Source: an uncultured Prevotella sp.
GTDB lineage: Bacteria > Bacteroidota > Bacteroidia > Bacteroidales > Bacteroidaceae
Length of the DNA stretch: 64,000 nucleotides
Direction: 5' to 3'
NCBI GenBank assembly: GCA_946402275.1
Contig: CAMIVY010000002.1
Span: 1-64,000, forward strand
The translations under genes and the position numbers were made by a program. Of this stretch, positions 35,006 through 44,256 are shown piece after piece. The notes beneath the pieces were generated by a model. That model saw only the letters and a list, made by a program, of their open reading frames with translations, had not been told where the DNA came from and searched no databases. Within the stretch, counting starts at the first letter, position 1. Each line of letters starts with the position of its first letter.

Positions 35006-36538
35006 TTACCTTACCACTTCTTTTAGTTTTTCCCAAACTTTCACCATTGCCCAGGTGTCGAGTTCGCAGTAGCGAAGGAGGGCTTCGCGACTGGCCTTAG
35101 CCTCTTCTGGCTCCATAAACTGGATGCGAGGAAAGAGCGTCATGGCATTTCCGCCATTCTGACAACGCTCATCAAGGTTGTGATAATTCAGGCTGGGCTC
35201 ATCTGGGAACAATGCGGGCAGCACACTCTTGATAGAGAATGAGCCATGCATGGCAGGTACATAATAATAGCCACTCTGGAATGGTGTGAGCAGATCCAGA
35301 ATATGCTCTCGGATGTTCAGCAAATGAACGGCAAGGTCTGGATACATCCCTGCAAGTTCCTTAATGCGACCACACTCAAAGCCTTTGTTATAGGCTAAGG
35401 TGCAGACGTTCATGGGGATGTCCTTACATAGCTGCTCGGCCAAAGAGCGACGTGGATCGCTGCCATCATTGGGGGCTAAGAACTCCAAATGCTCGTATGG
35501 CGCATCAGCACTCCGTTTGATGTGCAGTGAATACTGGAAGGTTATCTGCTGATAAGGACGCTGCCCATCGTATTGCGGCACAGGCTGCTGAAGCGTCTCG
35601 AAATCGAGAAAATACAGTGGATAGCTCAGGCTGTCAAGGAACTCACGGATGCCTTTCTTGTCAATCCGCTCAGTATGATTCAGCGTACACTCCACCTGCA
35701 TCTGCTGCTTGTCGCTCAAGGCCTCTTCGCGTACATCTTCAAATAATATATGTCCAGCATGATAATGCTCCAGTTTCTTCGAGAAGTTCATACGATAGAG
35801 ATCGAAGATGGTAGGCTCGTCGTCAGGCACACCATGCTGACGTTTGCAGTAGTCGAAGAAAGCACAGCCGTAAGGTTTCATACAGTGGTCTGACAGGTCG
35901 ATGTCTGGTTCATCTTCACTGCGAAGTACCTTCAGCGCCTTGCTTACTTGTGCAGGAACCTTCAGGTATTCGTTCTCCACCAGTTCCTTCATGTCGATGA
36001 CAGCAAAGAGTTTCTGGATGTCAAGTTCACCCTGACGCACATAGTCGCTATTCAGGCAAACGAGATAAGTATCAGTCACTTTGATGCCACATTGCTCCAA
36101 CACCCATTTCTGATAAGCGATATCTGGGGCATACTTCTCCAGTCTCGTCTCCTGTCCGTCGAACTCTGGGAAACTACTGCTTTTCACTTCATAGATAGCC
36201 CAGCCACTCTTGGTTTTTCGCAGGATATCTACAGCACAGTAGTTCTTTTCGAACGTGAATGATGCCTCGCAGATCGCATCTGTTCCACGTTCCATCTCCT
36301 CTTTCGTCTTTTCTACCATCGCTGCGAGGTCAAGACCTCCATCCTCCCGTTTGACAGTCACTTCAACGAAGGAGCCAAATAGTCCCATTGCCAGATCACC
36401 TACCTCGTTACCACTCTCAAAGCGGGCCTCCACACCAGTAGCCACAGTAGCCTCATCAGGCTTATACATCTTCAGCCAGAGATTCTTCGGGCACTGGCAG
36501 AAGGCTGTGTAGCGCGATTTTGATAATCCCTTTGTCAT
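35006..36538 (-). CDS. DUF2779-like protein (RecB-like/exonuclease-like)
   Basis: LSKSRYTAFCQCPKNLWLKMYKP; IYEVKSSS; YFLDFETLQQPVPQYDGQRPYQQITFQYSLH. Confidence 0.8.
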   Translation of the reverse strand: MTKGLSKSRYTAFCQCPKNLWLKMYKPDEATVATGVEARFESGNEVGDLAMGLFGSFVEVTVKREDGGLDLAAMVEKTKEEMERGTDAICEASFTFEKNYCAVDILRKTKSGWAIYEVKSSSFPEFDGQETRLEKYAPDIAYQKWVLEQCGIKVTDTYLVCLNSDYVRQGELDIQKLFAVIDMKELVENEYLKVPAQVSKALKVLRSEDEPDIDLSDHCMKPYGCAFFDYCKRQHGVPDDEPTIFDLYRMNFSKKLEHYHAGHILFEDVREEALSDKQQMQVECTLNHTERIDKKGIREFLDSLSYPLYFLDFETLQQPVPQYDGQRPYQQITFQYSLHIKRSADAPYEHLEFLAPNDGSDPRRSLAEQLCKDIPMNVCTLAYNKGFECGRIKELAGMYPDLAVHLLNIREHILDLLTPFQSGYYYVPAMHGSFSIKSVLPALFPDEPSLNYHNLDERCQNGGNAMTLFPRIQFMEPEEAKASREALLRYCELDTWAMVKVWEKLKEVVR

Positions 36539-36568
36539 TAATATCTTAGGTTTTTAGTTATATCATTT

Positions 36569-37885
36569 TTACATATCCTCCTTAGTGAGTAAGCCGATGT
36601 GAATGGTCATCTTGCGTAGTTCCGGGGTCTGCGCTACCATTGTGTCAACTTTCTCCTTGAAGGAGGCCTCGTCGTAACGGCTCACGTCTTTCTTCAATTC
36701 ATATACCCATGCTTCTTTTCCTATGGGGTCAACCACCACAAGGTCTATCTCATTGAAGCCTTTTCTGTCCCACCATTTGCCGACGATGTACCGTCCTTCC
36801 TCCTGGAACTTACGGACAAAGTAACGCTCCATCATCAGTCCTGACAGACCATCATAGTCGCGCTTGATGATGTCGCCAAGCGCTTTCAGTGCCTTATTTT
36901 CTACCAATGCCTGGTACTTGAAAAAGAAGCGGAACCAAAATATCAGGAAGCAGTCATCCAACTGGTAGCGCACCTTCTTGCTGCTCTCTTTGGCAAAGAT
37001 AGGCTGATACTTACTAATCAGTCCATAGTAGTCCTCCAGGCGTGACAGATAACTGCTGATATTTTCGATACCCAGTTCGTTCTTGATTTCCGCACTAGTC
37101 TTCATACCACTGGCAATGCAAGTCAGGATAGAGAAATAGATGACATAGTCGGTTCCAAACTCCTCAACCAAAATACTTTTGCCTTCGTTGATGAAGGGAG
37201 AGTTCTCTTCTGTCAATGCAGCCAGCATCTTGTTCTTACGGGTCTTTCCACGGTCAAGCAGCAGCGTGACATACCAAGCAACACCACCCGTAATGCTGAA
37301 CAATGCCAGCAAGTCCTCTGGCGTATATTCGGGGTTAAAGTCGTGTAGGATGTCTTTCAGCACATCAGTTTTGAATGGCTGAAGCGCCAGTTTCTCATCG
37401 GCACGTCCGAAAAGCGGTTCCTCATAGTCCTCGAAGATTTTCTTCATCAGTGTAAAGACAGAGCCGCTGATAATCAGGTTCAAGTGACTCTTCCGTTTCC
37501 ACAAGTCCCAGTCACGCTGCATATCGCTGAACACCGTCGGGTTTACCTTCTGGAAATTCTGGAACTCATCAATAACCAATGTGAACGCCCTGCTCTCTGA
37601 AAGTTGGAGCACGAACTTAAAGATCTCGGCGAAGGAGTTTGCCTGTCCCAAAACCGGCACTCCAAGTTTTTTGGTAATCTCGGCAACAAAATCCTGACAT
37701 AGCAGCGACTCTGCTTTCTTACCAACGAAGAAATAAAGGATGCTTTCATCCCCGCATCTTTGCGATAGTTCCGTCTTACCGATACGTCTGCGCCCCATGA
37801 GGACAGTCATTCGCGCCTCACGTTTACTTTGATCCAAAACCTCTTTGAGCAGTTGCTGCTCTGACTCTCTATCATAGAACTTCAT
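36569..37885 (-). CDS. ATPase of the archaeal-type/DUF234 family
   Basis: FYDRESEQQLLKEVL...VLMGRRRIGKTELSQRC; LVIDEFQNF; C-terminal DUF234-like WWDRKGFNEIDLVVVD. Confidence 0.85.
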   Translation of the reverse strand: MKFYDRESEQQLLKEVLDQSKREARMTVLMGRRRIGKTELSQRCGDESILYFFVGKKAESLLCQDFVAEITKKLGVPVLGQANSFAEIFKFVLQLSESRAFTLVIDEFQNFQKVNPTVFSDMQRDWDLWKRKSHLNLIISGSVFTLMKKIFEDYEEPLFGRADEKLALQPFKTDVLKDILHDFNPEYTPEDLLALFSITGGVAWYVTLLLDRGKTRKNKMLAALTEENSPFINEGKSILVEEFGTDYVIYFSILTCIASGMKTSAEIKNELGIENISSYLSRLEDYYGLISKYQPIFAKESSKKVRYQLDDCFLIFWFRFFFKYQALVENKALKALGDIIKRDYDGLSGLMMERYFVRKFQEEGRYIVGKWWDRKGFNEIDLVVVDPIGKEAWVYELKKDVSRYDEASFKEKVDTMVAQTPELRKMTIHIGLLTKEDM

Positions 37886-37896
37886 AATCCGAAATG

Positions 37897-37910
37897 ATAA
37901 TGGCCATTAT
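37897..37910. promoter_or_regulatory. palindromic operator candidate
   Basis: ATAATGGCCATTAT upstream of the ATPase gene. Confidence 0.4.
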
Positions 37911-38049
37911 AATAATGACGGTTATTATTTTGCAAAGATACAGAATTTTTCTAAATACACAAGCAAAATGAAGGAAAAAACACAAAATACTTTATTTCTT
38001 AGAATATATGCAAAAAATTTCGTACCTTTGTAGGAAAAAAAGAGAAGAT

Positions 38050-38673
38050 ATGCCAAGAAAGAATCATGGAATGTGGTATGAGGTGCATCCGACGCCAGTG
38101 AAAGGGAGCGACGGACGTAACCTGATGTATGTGCGGCCTAAGAGCGGCATGAAGCTGACGATGAAGGAGCTGGAAGAGAAGTGTGAGTTCTATAATGCAT
38201 TGCGATACGGCGAGCTGAGCCGTGCCTTCGATGCTTTTATCCGGGTGGCTGGCCGCTTTCTGGCCGAGGGCTATCGCATTGATACGCCTATTGGTTCGTT
38301 TGCGCCTAAGTTGTCGCTGACGAGACAGGTGACCAGTCCTGACGAGGTGAAGGACCGTGATGTCAGGCTCGATGGTGTGGAGTATAATCCAGGCAAGTTG
38401 TGGAACGAAGAGATGAGGAAATGGAACGACGGATTCCGCCGCTACCAGAATCCTGACACTCAGGAACTTCTGGCCGATAAAGAGAAACTGGAGCAGATCA
38501 TGCGCGAGTGCCTCCAGAAGCATCATGGATACATCACTGCCGGCATATTCGCCTACTATTCAGGACTGACCCTCTACTCTGCCCGCAAACTGCTGAACGA
38601 GTGGACGAAGGGTGACAATCCCAAACTGCTGAAGACACCGAGGGGCAAGGAGCATATCTATACTGAAGTGTGA
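38050..38673 (+). CDS. HU-family/HU-HIG-like DNA-binding protein
   Basis: MPRKNHGMWYEVHPTPVKGSDGRNLMYVRP...LSRAFDAFIRVAGRFLAEGYRIDTPIGSFAPKLSLT. Start chosen downstream of the TACCTTTG box. Confidence 0.7.
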   Translation: MPRKNHGMWYEVHPTPVKGSDGRNLMYVRPKSGMKLTMKELEEKCEFYNALRYGELSRAFDAFIRVAGRFLAEGYRIDTPIGSFAPKLSLTRQVTSPDEVKDRDVRLDGVEYNPGKLWNEEMRKWNDGFRRYQNPDTQELLADKEKLEQIMRECLQKHHGYITAGIFAYYSGLTLYSARKLLNEWTKGDNPKLLKTPRGKEHIYTEV

Positions 38674-38700
38674 TGGCTGAAGGATGATGTATGAGGGCTC

Positions 38701-38725
38701 TTTGACCTGAAGGTGCAAAGCGACC
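38701..38725. repeat. dispersed repeat copy 1
   Basis: TTTGACCTGAAGGTGCAAAGCGACC; 24/25 match with 53347-53371. Confidence 0.7.
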
Positions 38726-38778
38726 TGATGGTCAAGCGGATGGTTAAGGGTTCATGGTTCTGGAAAGCGATTCAATTC

Positions 38779-38844
38779 GGGTATAGGCGCACAGTCGTTT
38801 GCGTATAGGCGAACAATCGTTTGGGTATAGGCGCACGATGGTTA
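38779..38844. repeat. 3 x 22-bp iteron-like tandem repeat, family 1
   Basis: GGGTATAGGCGCACAGTCGTTT / GCGTATAGGCGAACAATCGTTT / GGGTATAGGCGCACGATGGTTA. Confidence 0.85.
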
Positions 38845-38857
38845 GACGGGAGGTTCT

Positions 38858-38945
38858 CCCCGTTACCCTTAGGTTTTTCCCCTGCAAGACTTAGTGCTTC
38901 TCCCTGCAAGACTTAATGCTTCTTCCAGCAATCCCTAACACTTCA
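38858..38945. repeat. 22-bp iteron-like tandem repeat, family 2 (2 strong and 2 degenerate copies)
   Basis: CCCTGCAAGACTTAGTGCTTCT / CCCTGCAAGACTTAATGCTTCT flanked by diverged units. Confidence 0.75.
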
Positions 38946-38964
38946 CTCCGAGACTCCAAAAAAC

Positions 38965-39113
38965 GGTTACGGTTACAACTGTAACCATGTAACCGCAGAG
39001 ATAGAAATAAAATCGTCAATATGGTATAACACACACATATTCAATTAATTACAATCATTAAGTATTAATTAAAACGACAAAAAGGTTACATGGTTACAGC
39101 TGTAACCGTAACC
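38965..39113. repeat. 30-bp inverted repeat pair of GGTTAC half-sites
   Basis: GGTTACGGTTACAACTGTAACCATGTAACC (38965-38994) and GGTTACATGGTTACAGCTGTAACCGTAACC (39084-39113): reverse complements with one mismatch. Confidence 0.9.
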
Positions 39114-39125
39114 GGAAAAGAAGAT

Positions 39126-40583
39126 ATGAATACAGCAGAAATAAAGAGTATTGTTGACGACGAGCGCGCTGAGCAACTGACTGCCCAGCTGTGCCATCAT
39201 TGGGATGTAGCCACACAAAGACTGGATACATTGGCCCAGGAAGTAACAAACGGTATGGACACCTGCGCAGAAGCAGAAATCTATGCTGCCCTGATGCGTA
39301 TGCAGCGTGCGGTAATGGCCCTGATGGAACTCAACAAGATACCCACGGCATTTCTGTTCTCAGAATACCTGGACCGTATCAGTCAGACCATATCAGCCCC
39401 CAGCATGCAAAAGTCGGTCGTGACGCTGTTTCTACAACTACAGCAACTAGACGAGACACCTGCCAACAAACAAGAGGCTTCATTCTTAGACCAGGTTATC
39501 CAGATGATAGCCCAACACCATGCATTGCCCAAAGAACAACAGGAGGCCATACAGCAGAAGTTCTCGTACATAGACTACATTTTTAAGGTATGTGCCCAAA
39601 ACTTGGATACCAAAAACCTGATGAAGATACTACCCATCTTTCAGGAAATCAAAACTGAAGGCAACAAAGACGATCAGGAAGAAATAACCAGCTTTATCCA
39701 GGACGCACAAAAGACAATGGAAACGCTCGACAGCCAGATGAATGAGAGTCGGCTGGCAATGGTGATAGAACTGGTGATATTAGCATTGTTACCTGGCATT
39801 CTTTTAAAGGTGATGCAAAATAGCAGAAGCAACAGCCAGAAGATGGCGCAGCTGTTTAATAAGGTACTCATGCAGGTGCGAGAGAGTGACAAGTGGTGGA
39901 AATATTGGAAAGAGCATTGTGAGACACTCCGCGTGGTCAGCGACAGCAGTTCGTGGACGGACATCATGAAAGCCGAACGCACCAAGGAGCGCTTGGAACT
40001 GGGGCAGATTCCAGGAAGTTTGTTTGCCAAGTGGGCCACAGACCGCTCGGACTTTGAAGAGACTTTCCTCGACGCTCACCTGAACGACGAAGCCCTGCGC
40101 CACTTCATCTTCCATCTGGCTACGCTTTATGAGATAGCCAGAGAACTGGAGCCGACAGCGAAATATGGCGATGAGCAGCTGGTGAAAGACGAACGGAAAC
40201 AGGTGGGCGATGCCGTCTTGGAAGCAGCCATGAAGCTCCACGACCTGACCACCGCTACGTGGTTCCCTCACTACGAAGCGATGTGGCAGGAGCTGATAAA
40301 CGATGGAATTATCTTTGCCCATCTGAAGGTGACACGCAAGAGTCCGCACAACAACCTGTTCACTGCACGTTTCTTCTGCCATCTGGTGGGAGAAATGAAA
40401 AAAAGTGCAGTCTTCGGCGCACATTCCGACAGTGATTTGGCAGAAAAGCTGACTGAGAAACGGTATGTGGGCACTTTCCGCAAGAATATTCAGGAAGGAA
40501 TGGGCGAAGAAGAAGAAAACGTGCGAAAAATATTCAATTCTATCTACCAGAAATACAAACAGTTAGCAAACAAGCGAAAATAG
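39126..40583 (+). CDS. hypothetical protein (about 485 aa)
   Basis: Intact ORF starting 12 nt after the second GGTTAC site. Confidence 0.65.
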   Translation: MNTAEIKSIVDDERAEQLTAQLCHHWDVATQRLDTLAQEVTNGMDTCAEAEIYAALMRMQRAVMALMELNKIPTAFLFSEYLDRISQTISAPSMQKSVVTLFLQLQQLDETPANKQEASFLDQVIQMIAQHHALPKEQQEAIQQKFSYIDYIFKVCAQNLDTKNLMKILPIFQEIKTEGNKDDQEEITSFIQDAQKTMETLDSQMNESRLAMVIELVILALLPGILLKVMQNSRSNSQKMAQLFNKVLMQVRESDKWWKYWKEHCETLRVVSDSSSWTDIMKAERTKERLELGQIPGSLFAKWATDRSDFEETFLDAHLNDEALRHFIFHLATLYEIARELEPTAKYGDEQLVKDERKQVGDAVLEAAMKLHDLTTATWFPHYEAMWQELINDGIIFAHLKVTRKSPHNNLFTARFFCHLVGEMKKSAVFGAHSDSDLAEKLTEKRYVGTFRKNIQEGMGEEEENVRKIFNSIYQKYKQLANKRK

Positions 40584-40641
40584 CTTGGTGTATTTGCACT
40601 ACTGCTAGAAAACATCCCACTTTGAAGGTGCAAAACCCCTT

Positions 40642-41322
40642 GTGACCTTTGCTGCCGTTATGATTAGTATCTCTAAATCATTTAGCGGCAAGCCTCGCAA
40701 GGCGAGCATGGCTGCTTACCGTCAACTGCTGGCGGAGAATCACGTGGAGGACATCCTTCAGGACGTGAAGCAGAACAAGAATTTGGATCGCAAGAAGGAA
40801 CTGCCCGTGTGGTTGCCTCTTGCCGCGTGTTTTAACAATGGTACGCGTAAGGCTGCTGATGCCGTACCCTCTGGACTCTACTTCCTCGACATTGACGAGA
40901 AGGGACTTACGGAGCAGCTTTGGAAGAAAGTGCAGGACGAGAACCTCATCGAGGAGTTCCGTATTGTCTATTTTGCCGAGAGTGCCGGCGGAGGCACCCA
41001 CATCTGGGCTTGGCGCACACCAGGACTTTCTATTGAGGATGACATCCAAAAGCTGGCGAGTCGCCTAGGTGTCAGCTACGACTCGCATGTGACGGACTTG
41101 GCCCGCTGCTGTTTCATGGTGAGCGAGCAGTATGTAAAGTTGCTCAACCCCATCGTCTTCGAGCCTCTGAGCGAGGAACTGAAGAAGTTTTATGTCGGGG
41201 ATTTCAAATCTCCCATTAGCTGCAGTCGAATTACAAATCCGACTAAACCAAAAGAATGTTCAATGGTCAATGGTGAACGTTCAATGGTCAATGTTCAATG
41301 GTCAATGGTCAATGTTCAATGA
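40642..41322 (+). CDS. BT4734/BF3469-like (VirE N-terminal domain) protein, truncated in a heptamer repeat
   Basis: ISISKSFSGKPRKASMAAYRQLLAEN...PSGLYFLDIDEKGL...AESAGGGTHIWAWR; C-terminus is translated repeat (SMVNGERSMVNVQWSMVNVQ). Confidence 0.7.
   Translation: MTFAAVMISISKSFSGKPRKASMAAYRQLLAENHVEDILQDVKQNKNLDRKKELPVWLPLAACFNNGTRKAADAVPSGLYFLDIDEKGLTEQLWKKVQDENLIEEFRIVYFAESAGGGTHIWAWRTPGLSIEDDIQKLASRLGVSYDSHVTDLARCCFMVSEQYVKLLNPIVFEPLSEELKKFYVGDFKSPISCSRITNPTKPKECSMVNGERSMVNVQWSMVNVQ
41259..41321. repeat. TTCAATGGTCAATG heptamer-type repeat
   Basis: ttcaatggtcaatggtgaacgttcaatggtcaatgttcaatggtcaatggtcaatgttcaatg. Confidence 0.85.
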
Positions 41323-42869
41323 CATACAAGGGCATTGCCTACGACAGAATTGTGCAGGCCCTGCTGTGGAAGTTGGGTTATGGTGATGCACCTGCCGAGG
41401 GTGAGCGTAATACGGCACTCTACACCATGAGCCGCTATCTGCGTTTCATTTGCGACTTCGACGAGCAGAAACTGTTTGCCATCCTACCCCATTGGGGGTT
41501 GTCTGACCACGAGGTGCTCTCTACCATCAAGAGTGCGGTAGGAAGTGTGCGCCCTACGGATATGCCCTCGCAGATGAAGGAGGTGCTCTCATCGCTAGGA
41601 GCAGCCATAGAGAGTAGTGTCGAAGATGCTGAAGCATTGCTCGTAACGCCTGTAGAGAACGAACTTCCAGGCATTCTTCAGGACTTGGCTGACCACGCTC
41701 CTGAGGAGTTCAAGGAGGCAACGCTAATGGCAGCAATGCCCATGCTGGGAACACTGGCCACGGGCATCCGTGCTCGTTATCGTGACGGCAAACTGAACGC
41801 TCCCAGCTTCATCGTTGACATCGAGGCTCCTCAGGCTACTGGTAAGTCGTTTGTTGACAACGAGTTCGAATTGCTGATGGATCCTATTATCAAGCAGGAC
41901 GAGGTGGAATGGCAGAAGGAAATCGAGTATTCGCTGGCCAAGAAAGATGGTCAGGAGGTGGATAATCCCTGCGCTCAGATTCGCATCATCGAACCCAACA
42001 TCGGTGTGTCGGCCTTCCTGGAGCGAGCTCTCTATGCCAAAGGCAAGCATCTGTTCACCTATGCCCCTGAGATTGAGACCGTTCTGAAAAACAACAAGGG
42101 TGGTGCCTGGACGGAAAAGAACGACCTGTTCCGACTGGCCTATGATAACAAACCCTGGGGTCAGCACCGCATCTCGAAGGACTCGTTCTCCGGAAAGGTC
42201 ACCCTCTATTACAATATGGTGATGTGTGGTACGCCCAACAAGTGCCGTGCTTTCTTCGCCGATGCCGAGAGCGGACTGGTGAGCCGAGTAACGCCCGTTA
42301 TTCTGCCTGATATGGTGGGTGCCAAGATGCCTCAGTTCGAGGCGTGGAGTCAGGAAGACGAGGAGAAGGTGAAGCGCCAGTGTCTCTGTCTGATGGACGA
42401 GGACGGCGAGGTGGATTTGCCGCTCATCAACAAGGCCATTGAGGAGTGGGATGAAGGCAAGCGTCAGGAGTATCTGCAGACACTCTATTATCCTATCGAC
42501 GTGTTCCGTCGCCGTGCTGCCCTCAACGGTTTCCGAGCCGGCATCATTGCCTACTTGCTGGAAGGCCGGCAGGAGACGGAGCGCGCCATCAAGTTCGCCC
42601 TCTGGTTTGCCGAGCGTTGTTTCCACTACCAGTTGGAGATTTATGGCGACAAGATTGATGCCCTGCACAAGAACGCCATAAGTCCTCAGGCTTCGATGGG
42701 CAACATCCGCTATCTGGATGCACTCCCCAAGGAGTTCACGAAGGAGGACTTGGTAAATTTGCGTCTTGCCAACAACGAGTCGCCTGTGGTGAAGACCATC
42801 ATCTGTCGCTGGGTGAAAGAAGGCCTCATCGCGAAGATCGGGACTAACCTTTGGCAGAAGATTCAATAG
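41298..42869 (+). CDS. DUF3987-domain protein
   Basis: APSFIVDIEAPQATGKSFVDNEFELLMDP; KGKHLFTYAPEIETVLKNNKGG; MVMCGTPNKCRAFF. Confidence 0.75.
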   Translation: MVNGQCSMTYKGIAYDRIVQALLWKLGYGDAPAEGERNTALYTMSRYLRFICDFDEQKLFAILPHWGLSDHEVLSTIKSAVGSVRPTDMPSQMKEVLSSLGAAIESSVEDAEALLVTPVENELPGILQDLADHAPEEFKEATLMAAMPMLGTLATGIRARYRDGKLNAPSFIVDIEAPQATGKSFVDNEFELLMDPIIKQDEVEWQKEIEYSLAKKDGQEVDNPCAQIRIIEPNIGVSAFLERALYAKGKHLFTYAPEIETVLKNNKGGAWTEKNDLFRLAYDNKPWGQHRISKDSFSGKVTLYYNMVMCGTPNKCRAFFADAESGLVSRVTPVILPDMVGAKMPQFEAWSQEDEEKVKRQCLCLMDEDGEVDLPLINKAIEEWDEGKRQEYLQTLYYPIDVFRRRAALNGFRAGIIAYLLEGRQETERAIKFALWFAERCFHYQLEIYGDKIDALHKNAISPQASMGNIRYLDALPKEFTKEDLVNLRLANNESPVVKTIICRWVKEGLIAKIGTNLWQKIQ

Positions 42870-42939
42870 AAACGAAGCCCGGCTTGCTAATTGCAGGTCG
42901 GGCTTTGAGTTCTTCTTTGGTCAATTTTGTTTAATCGAT

Positions 42940-43041
42940 TTAATTACCCAACACTTCGTTGAGCTTATCTATCAAGTTGTCAATGTCGATATTGCTTGCG
43001 ACAATCATTCCTTTGGGATTCACCAACAGATTGGTTGGAAT
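42940..43041 (-). pseudogene. 3' remnant of a TlpA/AhpC-type thioredoxin-like gene
   Basis: Minus-strand translation IPTNLLVNPKGMIVASNIDIDNLIDKLNEVLGN*; no upstream body. Confidence 0.65.
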
Positions 43042-43132
43042 GCAATAACTTCTTTTTCATTGCTTGTTTTATTAATTAATTCGGTATGAGCACACCCTGA
43101 GGGTACTGATGAAATCTTGGCTGGGTTAGAGG

Positions 43133-44236
43133 TTACTCGACGTAATTGTGATCCACAACAATCATCACTTGCATGTCGGGCACTAAAGGCTGTATCTCGC
43201 GGGTGAGCTGACTGACAAAGGCAGTTTCATCGTGTACGGAAATATCGGGGACAACATCAACCGAAAGCATATTGTCCTTCTCCGAATAGTAGAAGCCGTG
43301 TACCTGTACGATATCCTTGTGGGCGGCAAGCGTCTGCATCACCTTCGACTGCAATTCGGCACGGCGGTTCTCGCCTGTGGCAATGGCATAGACACCCACC
43401 GTCAAGACGATGCCGTGACGCTCTATCATCTGCATGGTTATCTTACGCGTCAGACCATGAATCTCATGAGCCGACATGGTATCATATACGTTGATGTGCA
43501 GCGAGCCAATCTTTATATCGGGGCCATAGTTATGCAATATCAGGTCGAACACGCCATGAACGCCTTCGAAGTCGGAAACTTCTTTCTGAATCTGTTTGGC
43601 AAAGTCTGCTGAAATGCTGGTTCCCAATAGTTCGTTGACAGGCGAGGCAAGCATCTCTATACCAGCCTTGATAATCACGATGGATATCAGTGCACCCAGG
43701 ATGCCATCGAGCGACACGCCCCACAGCAGCATCACGCCAGCCGAGATGAGTGTTGCCAGAGTAATCACGGCATCGAATAGTGCATCAGAGCCAGAGGCAA
43801 TCAGCGCGTCGCTTTTCAGTTGCTCGCCCTTACGCTTCACATACTGTCCGAGGATGAGCTTTACCACTATGGCCACCACGATAACTATCAGTGTGGTTGT
43901 CGTATAAGAAGGCTCTGTTGGGTCGAAGATTTTCTTCACCGACTCGATGAGTGAGGTGATACCTGCCGAGAGTACGATGACGGCAATGATGATGGCACTG
44001 AAATACTCGATGCGCCCGAAGCCGAAGGGATGCTTCCTGTCGGCTGGACGCTGCGAGAGTTTGGTGCCAACGATGGTGATGACACTCGAGAGTGCGTCGC
44101 TCAGGTTGTTGACGGCATCCATCACGATGGCTACACTGCTGGCAAGAATACCTACGGCGGCCTTGAATCCCGCCAACAACACATTAGCTATAATACCAAT
44201 CCAACTGGTACGGATGATTTCTTGACTTCTGTCCAT
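43133..44236 (-). CDS. cation diffusion facilitator transporter
   Basis: SVAIVMDAVNNLSDALSSVITIVGTKLSQRPADRKHPFGFGRIEYFSAI. Confidence 0.9.
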   Translation of the reverse strand: MDRSQEIIRTSWIGIIANVLLAGFKAAVGILASSVAIVMDAVNNLSDALSSVITIVGTKLSQRPADRKHPFGFGRIEYFSAIIIAVIVLSAGITSLIESVKKIFDPTEPSYTTTTLIVIVVAIVVKLILGQYVKRKGEQLKSDALIASGSDALFDAVITLATLISAGVMLLWGVSLDGILGALISIVIIKAGIEMLASPVNELLGTSISADFAKQIQKEVSDFEGVHGVFDLILHNYGPDIKIGSLHINVYDTMSAHEIHGLTRKITMQMIERHGIVLTVGVYAIATGENRRAELQSKVMQTLAAHKDIVQVHGFYYSEKDNMLSVDVVPDISVHDETAFVSQLTREIQPLVPDMQVMIVVDHNYVE

Positions 44237-44256
44237 AAAAAAGTTGTCAATGCTTT

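Noticed and set aside
41724-42866. 380-aa antisense ORF opposite the DUF3987 gene
   Set aside because: Shadow ORF created by codon bias; the forward frame has clear domain motifs.
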